Shown piece by piece: positions 1 to 9,749 of a stretch of DNA of 40,075 nucleotides (positions are counted from its first letter, which is position 1; each line of letters opens with the position of its first letter). The notes beneath the pieces were generated by a model. It worked only from the letters and a program-made list of their open reading frames with translations, did not search any database and was not told the origin of the DNA. Source of the DNA: Lingula anatina (lineage: Eukaryota > Brachiopoda > Lingulata > Lingulida > Lingulidae). Both the position numbers and the translations under genes were made by a program. The DNA is taken from positions 160,738 to 200,812 of the forward strand of contig NW_019775585.1 in NCBI RefSeq assembly GCF_001039355.2, in the 5' to 3' direction.

Positions 1-120
1 CATTGAGTTCAGAAATAAATAACTTTTTATTTCGCCGATAACGCGTTCAACAAGAGCCGATGTACTTTCTTCTTCGTATGTCTCTGTTGATCTTGATAAT
101 ATGAGCCCCGTTTGTACAAA
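1..120 (-). CDS. Open coding-like fragment running off the left edge, unidentified
   Basis: Read on the minus strand, this stretch is open for 40 codons from just after an in-frame TGA (complement of 121-123) to the window edge, where the frame is still open. The peptide is acidic and then amphipathic: it contains ETYEEES, then ALVERVIGEI and KSYLFLN. An acidic run followed by an E-x-x-x-Y-L stretch is loosely reminiscent of the C-terminal dimerisation segment of hAT/ZBED transposase-like proteins, but the match is too short to rely on. Forty open codons can arise by chance. If it is an exon, its acceptor must lie after the TGA, and the only AG choices there have poor pyrimidine tracts. It is grouped with the minus-strand open segment at 306-440 and the promoter-like block at 1125-1160, since all three read leftwards. 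It could be a terminal exon, a transposase relic or chance. Confidence 0.2.
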
Positions 121-305
121 TCAGTAATACGTATACGGGACTGAATACATAATAATAAAAATTTTATTAACGTCTCACGTTAAAAAAAATTGAACCCACC
201 CTGCTAAAGGTTATTAGAGACTAAAACCTGTGATGGGCCTACAACATTTAAAATGATCACTTATCAATAAAACACACACAAAAAGGATATTACATACAAA
301 ACTTT

Positions 306-440
306 TCAAACCTTCTCTTTGTTGTTACACAAAAAGTCGTGAAAGTTCTTGAATTTTTTGTAAGTAGATTCCCCGTGTAAAACTTCAAAGCTTTTACTTT
401 CTTTTTCCATAATCTCATGCTTGAAGTCTTTTCTTAATTT
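306..440 (-). CDS. Short minus-strand open segment, possible internal exon, unidentified
   Basis: The minus strand is open from after a TAA (complement of 441-443) to a TGA at 306-308, about 44 codons. The peptide is rich in Lys, Phe and Glu and includes HGESTYKKFKNFHDFLCNN. Just before the stop the sequence reads AAAGAGAAG followed by GTTTGA, so a splice donor of modest quality (AAG|GT) would remove the stop and keep the frame open. No strong polypyrimidine acceptor is visible upstream. I do not recognise a family. The support is an open frame, plausible composition, and position between two other minus-strand open segments; chance remains a good alternative. Confidence 0.15.
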   Translation of the reverse strand, partial: KLRKDFKHEIMEKESKSFEVLHGESTYKKFKNFHDFLCNNKEKV

Positions 441-556
441 TTAGGCCCCGGCCTATTCTTCAATTTTTTTTCAAATCTTTATAATGTTTTTTTTCCTCGC
501 ATTTTTTACCCCCGAGTTCTATTTGCCGATTGTTCGTTATATCCGTTGTTTAACTA

Positions 557-840
557 CCCGCACGAAAATGCAGTAGTATCGAAGTAGCAAAGAAGCATTA
601 ACGCAGTAGTGGTGTGGAGCATATTTGCAGTAGAAATGCAGTATAGCCTACTGCAATTCTACTCCAAAAATTACATAGGGTTGTACAGAGGAGGAGCATT
701 AATGCAGTAGATTAGCAGCATGATAGAAGCATGTTTCAAATATGCTAATTAGCTCCCAAATCAAAGCAGATTTGAAGCATGTTTGCAGTATGATTGCAGT
801 AGTCTACTGCGCTGGAGTATCTACTTCGTTTTCGCGCGGG
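557..840. mobile_element. TA-flanked MITE, 284 bp (Tc1/mariner-like by target site)
   Basis: The two ends form an inverted repeat: CCCGCACGAAAATGCAGTAG at 557-576 matches the complement of 821-840 (CCCGCGCGAAAACGAAGTAG) at 17 of 20 positions. Both ends are flanked by TA (555-556 and 841-842), the target duplication typical of Tc1/mariner-type elements. The inside has no open frame of note and is built from many degenerate GCAGTAG and GAAGCATG-like words. The assignment to a superfamily rests only on the TA duplication. The element sits directly downstream (minus strand) of the candidate first exon. Confidence 0.75.
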
Positions 841-987
841 TAAGCATTTCTGTTTTTTATTAAAGCACCGTTGATTTCCTAATATTATAGTTTTTTTTCC
901 CGCCTTCGAAATGTTCAGCGCAAACGCGGTGCCCTGCTTTTGATCCAAACTTGCTATATTTTCCTTTCTTTCTACCATATTTTTCAT
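745..987 (-). CDS. Candidate first exon of an unidentified leftward gene, interrupted by a MITE
   Basis: An ATG at 987 (complement), with A at position -3, opens a frame that starts MKNMVERKENIASLDQK and continues through NISKAGKKTIILGNQRCF. The first 49 codons (987-841) are ordinary DNA with fairly GC-rich third positions. The remaining codons to the stop at 745 are read from the inserted MITE (557-840), so they are unlikely to be native protein. If the MITE and one TA are removed, the frame instead meets a TAA within about eight codons, so either splicing occurs before the insertion (a GT follows CAACG near 870) or this is not a long exon. The promoter-like block at 1125-1160 lies about 140 bases upstream, a reasonable distance for a 5' UTR. 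I recognise no domain. The call rests on promoter plus start plus composition, and chance is possible. Confidence 0.3.
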   Translation of the reverse strand: MKNMVERKENIASLDQKQGTAFALNISKAGKKTIILGNQRCFNKKQKCLPARKRSRYSSAVDYCNHTANMLQICFDLGAN

Positions 988-1124
988 TCTAACGGGTTTG
1001 TTGGGAACTTATTCAACCTCATGTGTCGATCTCGCTTACTGTTATTGTAGTAGCGGGACAAAAAGCACGTAAACCCAGCAATGGTTTTAAGCACCGCTGT
1101 AAGTGTTTCGACGTAGCAGGGCTC

Positions 1125-1160
1125 CCCTGCCCACAATGCAATTTCCATTTCCGGAAAAGA
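1125..1160 (-). promoter_or_regulatory. Promoter-like block: ZNF143/THAP11-type motif plus ETS core
   Basis: CCCACAATGCA at 1130-1140 fits the core of the ZNF143/THAP11 promoter element (CCCA, two variable bases, ATGCA). Eleven bases further on, TTTCCGGAAA (1149-1158) contains the palindromic ETS core CCGGAA at 1151-1156. This pair of motifs is typical of housekeeping promoters in animals. The strand is inferred from the minus-strand open frame beginning at 987; nothing coding is seen to the right. Confidence 0.4.
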
Positions 1161-1400
1161 TGAAAAAGGCTAATTGAGTTATGTTTGTATGTAAATTAGT
1201 TAAAATATTTCAGAAATATTTTTTTAAAAGAACCTATCACTTTTTTATAATGTTATCTTTTTATCATCCTTACCACTTCTCAAGGATAGATCTGCCTGGC
1301 TGACTATTGTCAAAAGCCACTTGAGAATTATTTTGCGCCTAGCAAAAAGATTCTAACCGTCTGCTGGAAACCTGTCTAGATCCATCCTTCAAGCAACTTA

Positions 1401-1689
1401 GGGGTCCTTCAGAATAGATGATCCGAGTACTAACTGATCCACCAACTAAATATGGCCTGCCACACTTCAGAAGCCATGCCGCCGATTCCTGATGGTTTTC
1501 CCGCCTCCACACGTGTCATTAAACTGATTTAATCTCGGGTCCGAGGTATAATTGCTAGGCTCCTGCAGCGACGGCACGTATGGAGGCAGGGAGGCCATCA
1601 TGGATTTAGCGGCATCGCTTTTGAAATGTGGTTGGCCATATTTAATCAGGGGTCAGTTAGTACTTGGATCATCTATTCTGAGTGGCCCC
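1401..1689. mobile_element. PIF/Harbinger-like foldback MITE, 289 bp
   Basis: The element begins GGGG and ends CCCC, and is flanked on both sides by TTA (1398-1400 and 1690-1692), the 3-bp target duplication of PIF/Harbinger transposons. The two halves are imperfect inverted repeats for roughly 120 bases each: for example AGAATAGATGATCC at 1411-1424 is repeated in complement at 1667-1680. Only a loop of about 50 bases is not paired. It has no coding capacity. It shares its terminal 50-60 bases with the elements at 2051 and 26694 (ACTAAC, then AAATATGG or a close variant). Confidence 0.85.
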
Positions 1690-2050
1690 TTAAATATTCT
1701 AGTTTCTCCTAAGATGGCGTAACAATTGTATATCTAAAAACAAGTGAAGATTGACCTGTCTAAAAAGGCATTTTACTCTTTTATTTTTTATCAGAAAGTC
1801 ATCTGATGTCAGATGTACCTCAGTCGGCCATTACTGCAGGATGTCACTCTCTGATTGCCCTGTCCCTGTTATGTGTATCTTAGGTGAAATCTGATAAACA
1901 GCCAAAGCAGCTGTAATAGCTTTTTATGAGAACAGATAACATCACTGATAGATGGAAAGGCTTACTTCCTTTTCCTATAATACAAGAGTAATAGGACAGA
2001 AAGATAAATATTTGTTTTAACCTCATTCATAAAAAGGATGGCATTGCTCT

Positions 2051-2231
2051 GGCTGTATTCAGAACAGCAGACTAACAAGTCCGTGGGTCCAATATGGCCG
2101 ACCCACTTGAATACGTCCCCACGGGGAATCTATTCAGTGTCTGTTAGCGGATTAGATGGCAATTGCAAGATTTTTAGTCGGTCACCATATTTGGCCCGCG
2201 GACTAGATAGTCCAATGAACTGAATGCATCC
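2051..2231. mobile_element. Second copy of the Harbinger-like MITE family, diverged and shorter
   Basis: The outer arms are imperfect inverted repeats: CAGACTAACAAGTCCGTGGG on the left pairs with the complement of the segment ending in CATCC at 2231. CCAATATGG on the left and CCATATTTGG on the right match the same positions of the element at 1401. GACCCACTTGAA is also found in the copy at 26694. The flanking triplets (TCT and TGT) do not give a clean TTA duplication, so the edges are uncertain by several bases. A 61-codon plus-strand frame over it (2038-2223) is a by-product. Confidence 0.65.
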
Positions 2232-2580
2232 TGTGTTTGTTCACCAGTGTGTTCCTGAGGGTGAAGAAATTGTGAATTGACGGTGGAAATGTGATTTTCA
2301 TCCATTGAAAAAAGAGGTCTTTAGCTATACAGGTGCTGTTGTGCATCAGTTTCTGACATCTTCAAAAAACTTTCCTGAAAATAGAAAGTTGGCGTTGCAT
2401 TTATTCAAAGCATTGCATCCCCTCCCACTTTGTACATCATAATTTTATGTAATTTTGGTTGCCTAAATTTTTTGCCATTTCTCATTACAGTTTTCATTAC
2501 ATTCAAATAATATTCAGTTTGGAAACGATTCATATTATACATCTGAACATAATTTTTATTTAGGTGTATGCTTTTGACTG

Positions 2581-2585
<5 letters not shown>

Positions 2586-2626
<41 letters not shown>
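2586..2626. repeat. (AT)n microsatellite, 41 bp
   Basis: Uninterrupted alternating AT. It is also the source of an artefactual poly-Tyr/Ile minus-strand frame at 2405-2674. Confidence 0.98.
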
Positions 2627-2629
<3 letters not shown>

Positions 2630-2787
2630 CAGTGTCAGTAGAATGGATTGATGGTACTGTCCATTCATGTACATGAAGACTTATTTGCAGACCCAAAAAA
2701 GGCAAGAAGGGTTCCATCCTAAATATTTTCCTCTTTTGCCTGTAGATATGTTGCCTGAATTAAATCAACATAATTTTATTCCTTGTG

Positions 2788-2798
2788 CCCCCCCCCCC
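2788..2798. repeat. C11 homopolymer
   Basis: Eleven Cs followed by TTCCCC. Apart from this and the pentamer array, I see nothing supportable from 2630 to 3830. Confidence 0.95.
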
Positions 2799-3387
2799 TT
2801 CCCCGGAACATAATACAATGCTATGTAAGATATTATGCATGCACACGGCACTCTACGTATACACTATGCCTACATGACACAGTACGACACCACCGGGAGA
2901 ATCTGAAAGCTATAGCACCACACTCCATGTGACGCGTGCCGTCAGATATATGGAGACAGATAAAAACACATTTACTGTACATACGCTGTAATCATACTAT
3001 TTATCAGGAATTAATGTCTTTTAAATCATCATTATGGTTGACCCTGGATGAGTTGTTGGTTGGAACCAGTGGAGCAGTATCTGGGCCATTCTTGATGAGT
3101 TTTTACATGAACTTCATTCATGAAGTCCCTCAGGTATACTGTCTGTAAACAATTGTTATAACAAAGATGTACCTATGAGACATAGGTTCAAATTTTGGTA
3201 AAGTGGTACACATTGGAAACCTATAGTGATGTTTATATCCCAGTAATCAGGTCTGTTGTTTTTTTATCCCTCTATATGTTATAACTTTTTGGAATTTTTT
3301 ATTTAACTTGTAAGCACATCTTTGATTATGCATGTCTACAATGTACAAGAATTCTTTCTACTCTCCACTCGTTTTCTTTTTATTTTC

Positions 3388-3421
3388 ATATTATATTATA
3401 TTATATTATATTATATTATAT
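3388..3421. repeat. (TTATA)n pentanucleotide microsatellite
   Basis: About six perfect TTATA units in tandem (34 bp). Confidence 0.95.
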
Positions 3422-4138
3422 CTGATTTACTTAACCATTTCCACTCTTCTATCCTTTACTTAACTTCTAACCTACAAAAAAAATTCACACCAGATACTGT
3501 AGTTCCCAAGGCAAGAGGTTTGGCATTTCCACTAGTGATTGGATATTTTTCTTGTCAGTTAAGTGATCCGTGGTAGAGAGGGTTATCACTGGTGACCATC
3601 TCCTCACAGAAGGCTACAGTCCACCTGCTAGATATTTGACTACTGGGAGAGGGGGGAGATAGAGAGACAAAACTGCCTCAAGGATAAAGGAGTTAAAACT
3701 TAATTTTGCAACAGGGTAGAAAAAAGCAGAATTGTAGGCAGCCCTGTTGCAAGGGAAAAGGTACGCTACAGGCGGGTTGATAAGGATACAAGTATGTAGA
3801 AGGGTGCACATAGGCATGTACACTCATACACGAGCGTGCGCACACACACATACACACAGTGGTAGATAAGGGCCATTCACATTAGCATTAGTGAAGTCAA
3901 CCGCAGTTGAAATTGCCAGCTTGACTAGAGATTAAAGGGGAACTGCAGTCATTATTCAAGGTACATGTAATAACCATCTAGCAGATGTGCTACCAGTTGA
4001 GTTTGATGGCTGAAAATTTTAGTCACTGTTATACACATTTTTTTTTTCATCAGTATAATACATCTTCTGATGAGTTCAATAGTTTTCATACTTGTGACAA
4101 GCTGGTTACAATTTTAAGCTTCAGACTGGGGCTCTCAA

Positions 4139-4142
<4 letters not shown>

Positions 4143-4202
<60 letters not shown>
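4143..4202. repeat. (CA)30 microsatellite, 60 bp
   Basis: Thirty uninterrupted CA units, the longest dinucleotide array in the window; likely length-polymorphic. A shorter CA-rich tract lies upstream at about 3841-3858. The surrounding 3430-4900 is AT-rich with no gene or element that I can support. Confidence 0.98.
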
Positions 4203-4203
<1 letters not shown>

Positions 4204-5089
4204 TCCATGTCACGAAAACTGACTGATTAATATTTTTTTCTAAAATTAAGATCCATAATTGATTTTGTTAGAATAAACAAGGTGAAATATGCACAAAGGA
4301 GAGAGTCGTGGAAGAGTATTGAAGTAGCATGGATGAACAAGGGAAATCAATGAGAATGATAAATCAGCACATATTGAAACCGCATTAAAATGGAAGAAAA
4401 AAAGATTTTCTCATCAACATGCCCAAAGTTACACACATTTCTATCATTCATCTACTGTTTCTCAGTTCTCACCCAGACAACTACCAGCTGTGTAATGTAT
4501 ATGTTTATTCAGACAGATAACTGTTTTCTTTCCTCCACCTTCCGCTCTTATTCATATCCACTCAAGGGAAGGTGTGAGGCGAGGCCAGCAACAAAACTGT
4601 TGACAAACTCCTCTGTTTGATGGAAAAAAAAACTTGGGTCATTCGGTATTTGGCGGTAGGTATCAGATGCAGTGGTGTGAAACTTGTCACACCCTTTGTC
4701 ATCAAGTGCCATCTGCTGATAAACGGGGTGGTCTGAAGTTTAAGACAGAAAAGATGTAGTCCATTTTAACCCATGGGGAAAAAATAAATCAGCTGTAGAA
4801 AAAGCTGACCTGTTTTGTAAAAGTCCATATTACTATTATAAACCATTCAACCACAGTTGTCTGTTTTCCATGCTTAACCTTTCAACTATCCCCCTCAAAA
4901 CCCCCCTTTTTTGTCTATTACTATGCAAGGGCCTTCATGGGGTGGGAGTAGGTGCTCTGAACAAATTGTCCTTTGGGCTCAGAATTGGTCTACTCTAGAT
5001 CATATTTTTGATCCAGTCTCTGTATCATTTCTCATTGTACAAAAGACTTTTTTTTTCCAAAAAGAAACCCTCCCGTTTCTTTTGAAAAT

Positions 5090-5440
5090 GTTTGCCACAG
5101 GCCTTAGCTCAGATAACAAAAAGCACTCCATGACAGTCTATCTGTTTGCCTCTTGCCAGCATGGCTGGAAAAAGAATCAAACTTTAAAGACTCACATTCC
5201 GGAAAATCATGTCGGGAGTTACCAGGAACATCCCTGTCTGTAGCCCCACCACCCAGAAAAGATGGAGAACCCATCTTTTGATCGGCCTTCACATCAAATG
5301 CTAAAATTCCATCAACAGTTATTAACTGCGCCATTTCAATTTAGCATCTGACCTGACATCTTGAGCTGTCAATCAAACTGACAGCCCATCAAAGAGCTTC
5401 AAAGTGGACCGCTGTAAAAGATAGCCTTGGCTCAGGCAGA
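5090..5440. promoter_or_regulatory. Candidate cis-regulatory module with PBX-MEIS and TCF motifs
   Basis: CTGTCAATCA at 5366-5375 is the complement of TGATTGACAG, a perfect composite PBX-MEIS/PREP site. A second MEIS-type TGACAG follows at 5379-5384, and CATCAAAG at 5387-5394 is a TCF/LEF-type site, all within 30 bases. The segment before it (5090-5340) is also unusually high in complexity for this window, with another TGACAG near 5131 and TTCCGGAA (ETS) near 5197. Short frames on both strands cover it, but neither resembles a known protein. A conserved non-coding element is the more natural reading; conservation cannot be tested here. Confidence 0.3.
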
Positions 5441-5692
5441 GGTGTCTGTGTGATGAATATATTTTGGAAATTGTTTACATTTTTATTTGGACAAGGATAA
5501 AAAAGGAAGAGATGGATGGGTTGCATGCTGATAGATATGATGTCTACATTTTCAGGCAGAACTTTTGGTGAACATTTTCCAGTGTTTCAGTTGTTATCAT
5601 GAACTTTTACCGATATTTTGAGGCTCTTGCGCTTTCTTCTGTGGAAAAATTGTTTACCTATTGCTTATAAGANCACAAAGAATTGCCTTTTT

Positions 5693-5830
5693 TGTAGGAA
5701 ATGGCTACTCTGAATCGAAATTTGACCTAGGTTCTAATATATGCCATATTTCACTTTGGGTCAACTATGAGGGGGTGCAAAAATCCACTTTTTCAGAACC
5801 AGAAATCAAATGTTAGCAAGTTATGATTTA
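5693..5830 (+). repeat. Dispersed repeat remnant, related to 18850-18990
   Basis: The words GAATCGAAATTTGACCTAGG, GGTTCTA and, later, CCACTTTTT occur in the same order and at similar spacing as GAATCAAAATTTGATCTTGG, GGTTCTA and CTACTTTTT near 18896-18957. By eye the two are roughly 65 % alike over about 130 bases. No ends or target duplication can be defined. An ambiguous base (N) lies just upstream at 5673. Confidence 0.35.
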
Positions 5831-6791
5831 GTCAAAGCAAACACATATGATATTAATCCCAAACAGACTATTTAATAACGTCCAATCAGAGTGTGATGAC
5901 TGAGCAGTTGAACTGTGTTATCACCCTGTGATGTTTGGTAATGTCATTTCAGTATTTACCTCGTCACTTACTGTGCCTTTTCACACCTCCCACTTGGAAA
6001 AAACGTGTTCTATGGTATGATATCTCTGAATGTTGATGTTCTAATAATAATAAACTCATGTCTATCATCTTTGAGACTAGGAAGCATCCACAAGCACAAA
6101 AGCATCTACATGGGCATTTTTTTAAAGAGACAGTTTTGCAATGTCAACTGTATTTGTTTCCATTGGACATTTATACTTCTTCAGACTGGAGGGCTAGATA
6201 TGCTTTTGTTATTAATATGATCTGTGACAGGAATGGGAGTGGATCTAGAATTTCACTGAAAGGGATCAGTTTTGAACCCCCCTCTCTGGTTGCAATTTGA
6301 ACTGGGCCCCATTTGAACCTGGGTTTGCACTCTGACAGAGATTGAGGGACATTTTACATTATGGAACAAATTATTCTGGTTTGTCCTCACCACCAACGCG
6401 TTTGTCTTTTTACCTTAACCACCTAATGTACCTATCATGTGATCATTATTGATAAAAAAGAAAAAGAGAAAAAAAAATTGACTTTATTTCTGGACTGACT
6501 CAAAGCCTCCTGACTGACTTTTTAATGCATGAGTGGTTTTGGGTGAGTTCTTATATATTAAAATATCATCACTGTTGAAGTATTTTTTTTTTTACTATCA
6601 AGTAAAAACTTTCCAGTGTTTTTAAGAATACAGGGATATTTAGAATACGAGGATTTGATCTTGTTTTATTCTTGTCATTTAAAGAAATTTAATAGAATAG
6701 AATAACTAAGAAATCATTATAAATGAAGAGATATATGAGTAATATTTATGGGAAGCAAAGCACTTGGACAAAGTTGAAAGTAAAAGTTTAA

Positions 6792-7140
6792 AGGGATAAT
6801 AACTCTTCATTTTGGAAAAAAAAAGAATTTTCCTGGAGTAAACAACAATTTTCCCACACTTACCAATGGTTAATGAATTCATTTTTACATTCAAAGTTAG
6901 TACCTGTTTTTTTTTCTGAAAAGTTTGTTTTTTTGTTATAATCTCTTAAGAGATTATAACAGAGTATAGCCATCAATGACGGTCACGAGGTCTAAAGAGA
7001 AGCTCAGATATCAGAATAATAGCTATAACTGCCGTTTTTTTGTTTTTTTTTTGTGGTAAAACAATATATTATATTTCTATGAGTTTTTCACAATGTTTTT
7101 ATTGTGAAATATAGATCTCATACGAAGAGTTATTATCTCT
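6792..7140. mobile_element. TTAA-flanked composite MITE (Kolobok/piggyBac-type target site)
   Basis: The left end AGGGATAATAACTCTTC (6792-6808) matches the complement of the right end (7124-7140, AGAGATAATAACTCTTC) at 16 of 17 positions. Both are flanked by TTAA (6788-6791 and 7141-7144), the target duplication of piggyBac and Kolobok elements. In the middle lies a perfect 26-bp palindrome (6935-6960) whose halves, GAGATTATAAC, resemble the terminal repeat and meet at another TTAA (6946-6949). The structure therefore reads as two short elements, 6792-6945 and 6950-7140, sharing one central TTAA. No coding capacity is visible. Confidence 0.75.
6935..6960. repeat. Perfect 26-bp palindrome centred on TTAA
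   Basis: GTTATAATCTC, TTAA, GAGATTATAAC: both arms match the outer terminal repeat of the surrounding element (AGAGATAATAAC) with a single shift/mismatch. It is the junction between the two halves of the composite MITE. Confidence 0.95.
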
Positions 7141-7993
7141 TTAAGTGAGGGCATTTTCAAAAAGCTTATTTTCAGAAATACAGGGATGGTGTTATATACG
7201 ATAAAAAGTTAATTCAAAGAGAAAGACAGAACAGAGAATAAAAGAAAAAAGTTATTAAACCTATCCACCTACAGTGAGTGACACTGGATACCCCGTCACT
7301 CCAATCTTCCTTCACTGACAATCAAGACGAGATGAGTCAACTTAATATAACAACTGATTGCATTATTTCCTTGCACTTAAGGTCTTGGCTCCACTTTTAT
7401 AGAGAGAATTGTGTTATTTAATCTCTCCATCAACTGTCAGGGGAGTGAACAACTGAAATGTCCCATCCTAAGAAGTACAAGTAGTAGTGGTGCTGGCTGT
7501 CTGGTGTAACTGGTTATCCAGTCTCATGGCCCCATTGTGTAGTTTAAGGGACACTTAAGGGACACATAAAATTATATGATAATACCTCAGATGTCAGGGC
7601 ACTTACTGTATTCATTGAGAGCCATTTGAGGGTATTTTGATGAGTGAGGACTGTTTTTCACCTATCTCAGGTGATAGTGTCACCCTCTGTGGTTTTGTCC
7701 ATTAAGTGACTGGGGCAATAAAGATTTAGTGGAGTAATAGTCTGTACCTGTTGAATTGCACTACCTGTCACCCAGATTTACTGCTGTCTCTTAGGTATTG
7801 TTGTCAGGAATTGATGGCACTTAGCAGCACACTTCTTAATGAGTTATTAAGAGACTGGTTGGATAGAGTTGCTTAATAATTGATGTTGTGGTATGTGGAA
7901 GGTTGTGGTTATAAAAACATTGCTTTTGTGATTGTAATATTAATGTTTATAATTGGAGATGGCTATCTGATTTATTTGAGGTTGTAATTACTG

Positions 7994-7998
<5 letters not shown>

Positions 7999-8048
<50 letters not shown>

Positions 8049-8095
8049 ATGCATACACCAATACACCACACACACAAACACACACACACACACAC
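7999..8095. repeat. Compound (CT)15-(CA)n microsatellite
   Basis: (CT) from 7999 to 8028 passes directly into (CA) to 8048, followed by an interrupted CA-rich tract to 8095. The flanking stretch 7150-7998 is AT-rich with a small direct repeat, TTAAGGGACAC at 7543 and 7555, and nothing else that I can support. Confidence 0.95.
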
Positions 8096-8439
8096 CGTGA
8101 GCAAGCCAGCTAGAGCACATTTTACCAAAATTTTTCATGTATCAGCATTCAGAAATGAAAACTCCATCTGGCAAAGAAATGTAAACTTTAAATAATCAGT
8201 TTGTAGGAAAAAGTAATGAAACAAAACAAATTAAACATGGCTTCTTCCCACTTTATCAAAAAAAAAAAAAATTAAAGAAACCTCCAGGAACACCAAAGAA
8301 CAGCCTGTCCCCCCTTTCCAAACTTGGAATAACCCACTCTGGCTTAATAGGCTCTCGGCATGACTTCCTCCCCACCTCAGAATGGTATTGACCCAATATA
8401 ATGAGATTAAGAGGATAGTATGCTTTGCGTATTCCAGGT

Positions 8440-8587
8440 CTTACAGTTGCCAGAGGAGGTAGATCGAGTGAGAGCGAACGGAGACTTCAGAGGTGTGGAT
8501 AAATAATAAGTAAGCTGTATTCACGCCAGAGCACAGAAAGAGCAAGGAGGATAACAACACCAAATTGGATTTAACCCTTTCAAGGTA
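8440..8587 (+). other. Candidate non-coding (5' UTR-like) exon with a strong splice donor
   Basis: A purine-rich, GC-elevated stretch (GAGGAGGTAGATCGAGTGAG, then AGCGAACGGAG) ends at CCCTTTCAAG followed by GTAAGCC from 8585, a consensus 5' splice site (AAG|GTAAG). An upstream AG preceded by TTGCGTATTCC is a weak acceptor, and CCAAT with AT-rich sequence near 8393 could instead be promoter DNA. All three frames contain early stops, so it would be untranslated. Without RNA evidence this is only suggestive. Confidence 0.2.
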
Positions 8588-9406
8588 AGCCCTGTTTTTT
8601 TTTTCTCATATCTTGGTGAAATCTTTGATTGTTTATATTTACTGATGCCCACCCTTCGCTGTACTTGATGAGTGAAACCCAAGGTTGGAGTGGAGTGTTA
8701 CAGCAGTTTAAGGTGGATATTGTTTATGAGGAAATGGGAGGAAAATATTCAAGACATAGTACAGCATAAATATATTCCTTGGAGGCTTATCAGCAAGACC
8801 TAAAGAACCTAAGATATGGGTCAGTGGAGGAAGAGACAAGTTACTGATGATGCACAGGAGTTCGGCATTCAGTTGGTTGATGTTGGAGATCTTTGAGACT
8901 TTTTCAACCAGATAATAATAACAATATTTATCAAAATATATAAGCTATGTATGATGACCATGACTTTTTTTGGGGATAAGGATACATTATTAACATTTGT
9001 CCCTTTTTTTCTCCGGATACAACAAAATTGATTTCAAACCGTTTATGACAAACTAATCTATTCAGACAGTGGAATCTGATTAGAGATGGAAGTGATTTAA
9101 GTACTCTGGCATAGGTGAATGTATCCTAATGATTTAGTTGACTTCTTAAGTCACAGGATGTTAGGATTATGGTTACAGATTGGTAATAAGATGCCAGCAG
9201 TATCATACCTTAAGCTAAACACAGCATAGCTTGCGGCTCATCTATTTATCATATCAGAAAAAGGTGAAACTTCCATTAAGCTGCTCAGTGCTTTAATGCT
9301 ATGCTGAATGCTTTGTTGGCTTTCTGTGTGCAAATGCTGTGATATGGCCAAAGGTGTTATTACTGTGCTACTAGTGCACTTTGAAGTGTACTTTTTTCCA
9401 TTGGGA

Positions 9407-9454
<48 letters not shown>
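9407..9454. repeat. T20 tract followed by (GT)14
   Basis: A T homopolymer (9407-9426) passes directly into (GT)14 (9427-9454). Confidence 0.97.
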
Positions 9455-9458
<4 letters not shown>

Positions 9459-9749
9459 GTAAGAGAGATTTAATCAGATAAAATTATAATTAAAAACATC
9501 ATTACTGTATCTGAAATTGCCCTCCTGAAGTTTTCCTCAAATGACACAATGTTTCCTTTTGTAAAAGTGGCGTTGATATCACAAAAGAATTCAATCAGGA
9601 TGAGAAGCAATTAAACCCCCTCATTACTGCACAGGGATATAGTTCCATCTAGATTGGCCAAGTGGAACAAAGAGAGCTAGGTTCTCTGGCAGAGGCAGTG
9701 GATGATACGATACGACTTTCATTCATGTGGAGATACAATAAAAAGCTGC

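Noticed and set aside
2405-2674. Minus-strand frame with a long Tyr/Ile repeat
   Set aside because: It is a translation of the (AT)n microsatellite.
4911-5334. Overlapping frames on both strands (110 and 76 codons)
   Set aside because: They lack recognisable domains and splice sites. The dense transcription-factor-like motifs next to them fit a regulatory element better.
7999-8095. CRISPR-like or satellite array
   Set aside because: It is a simple compound dinucleotide microsatellite without spacers.
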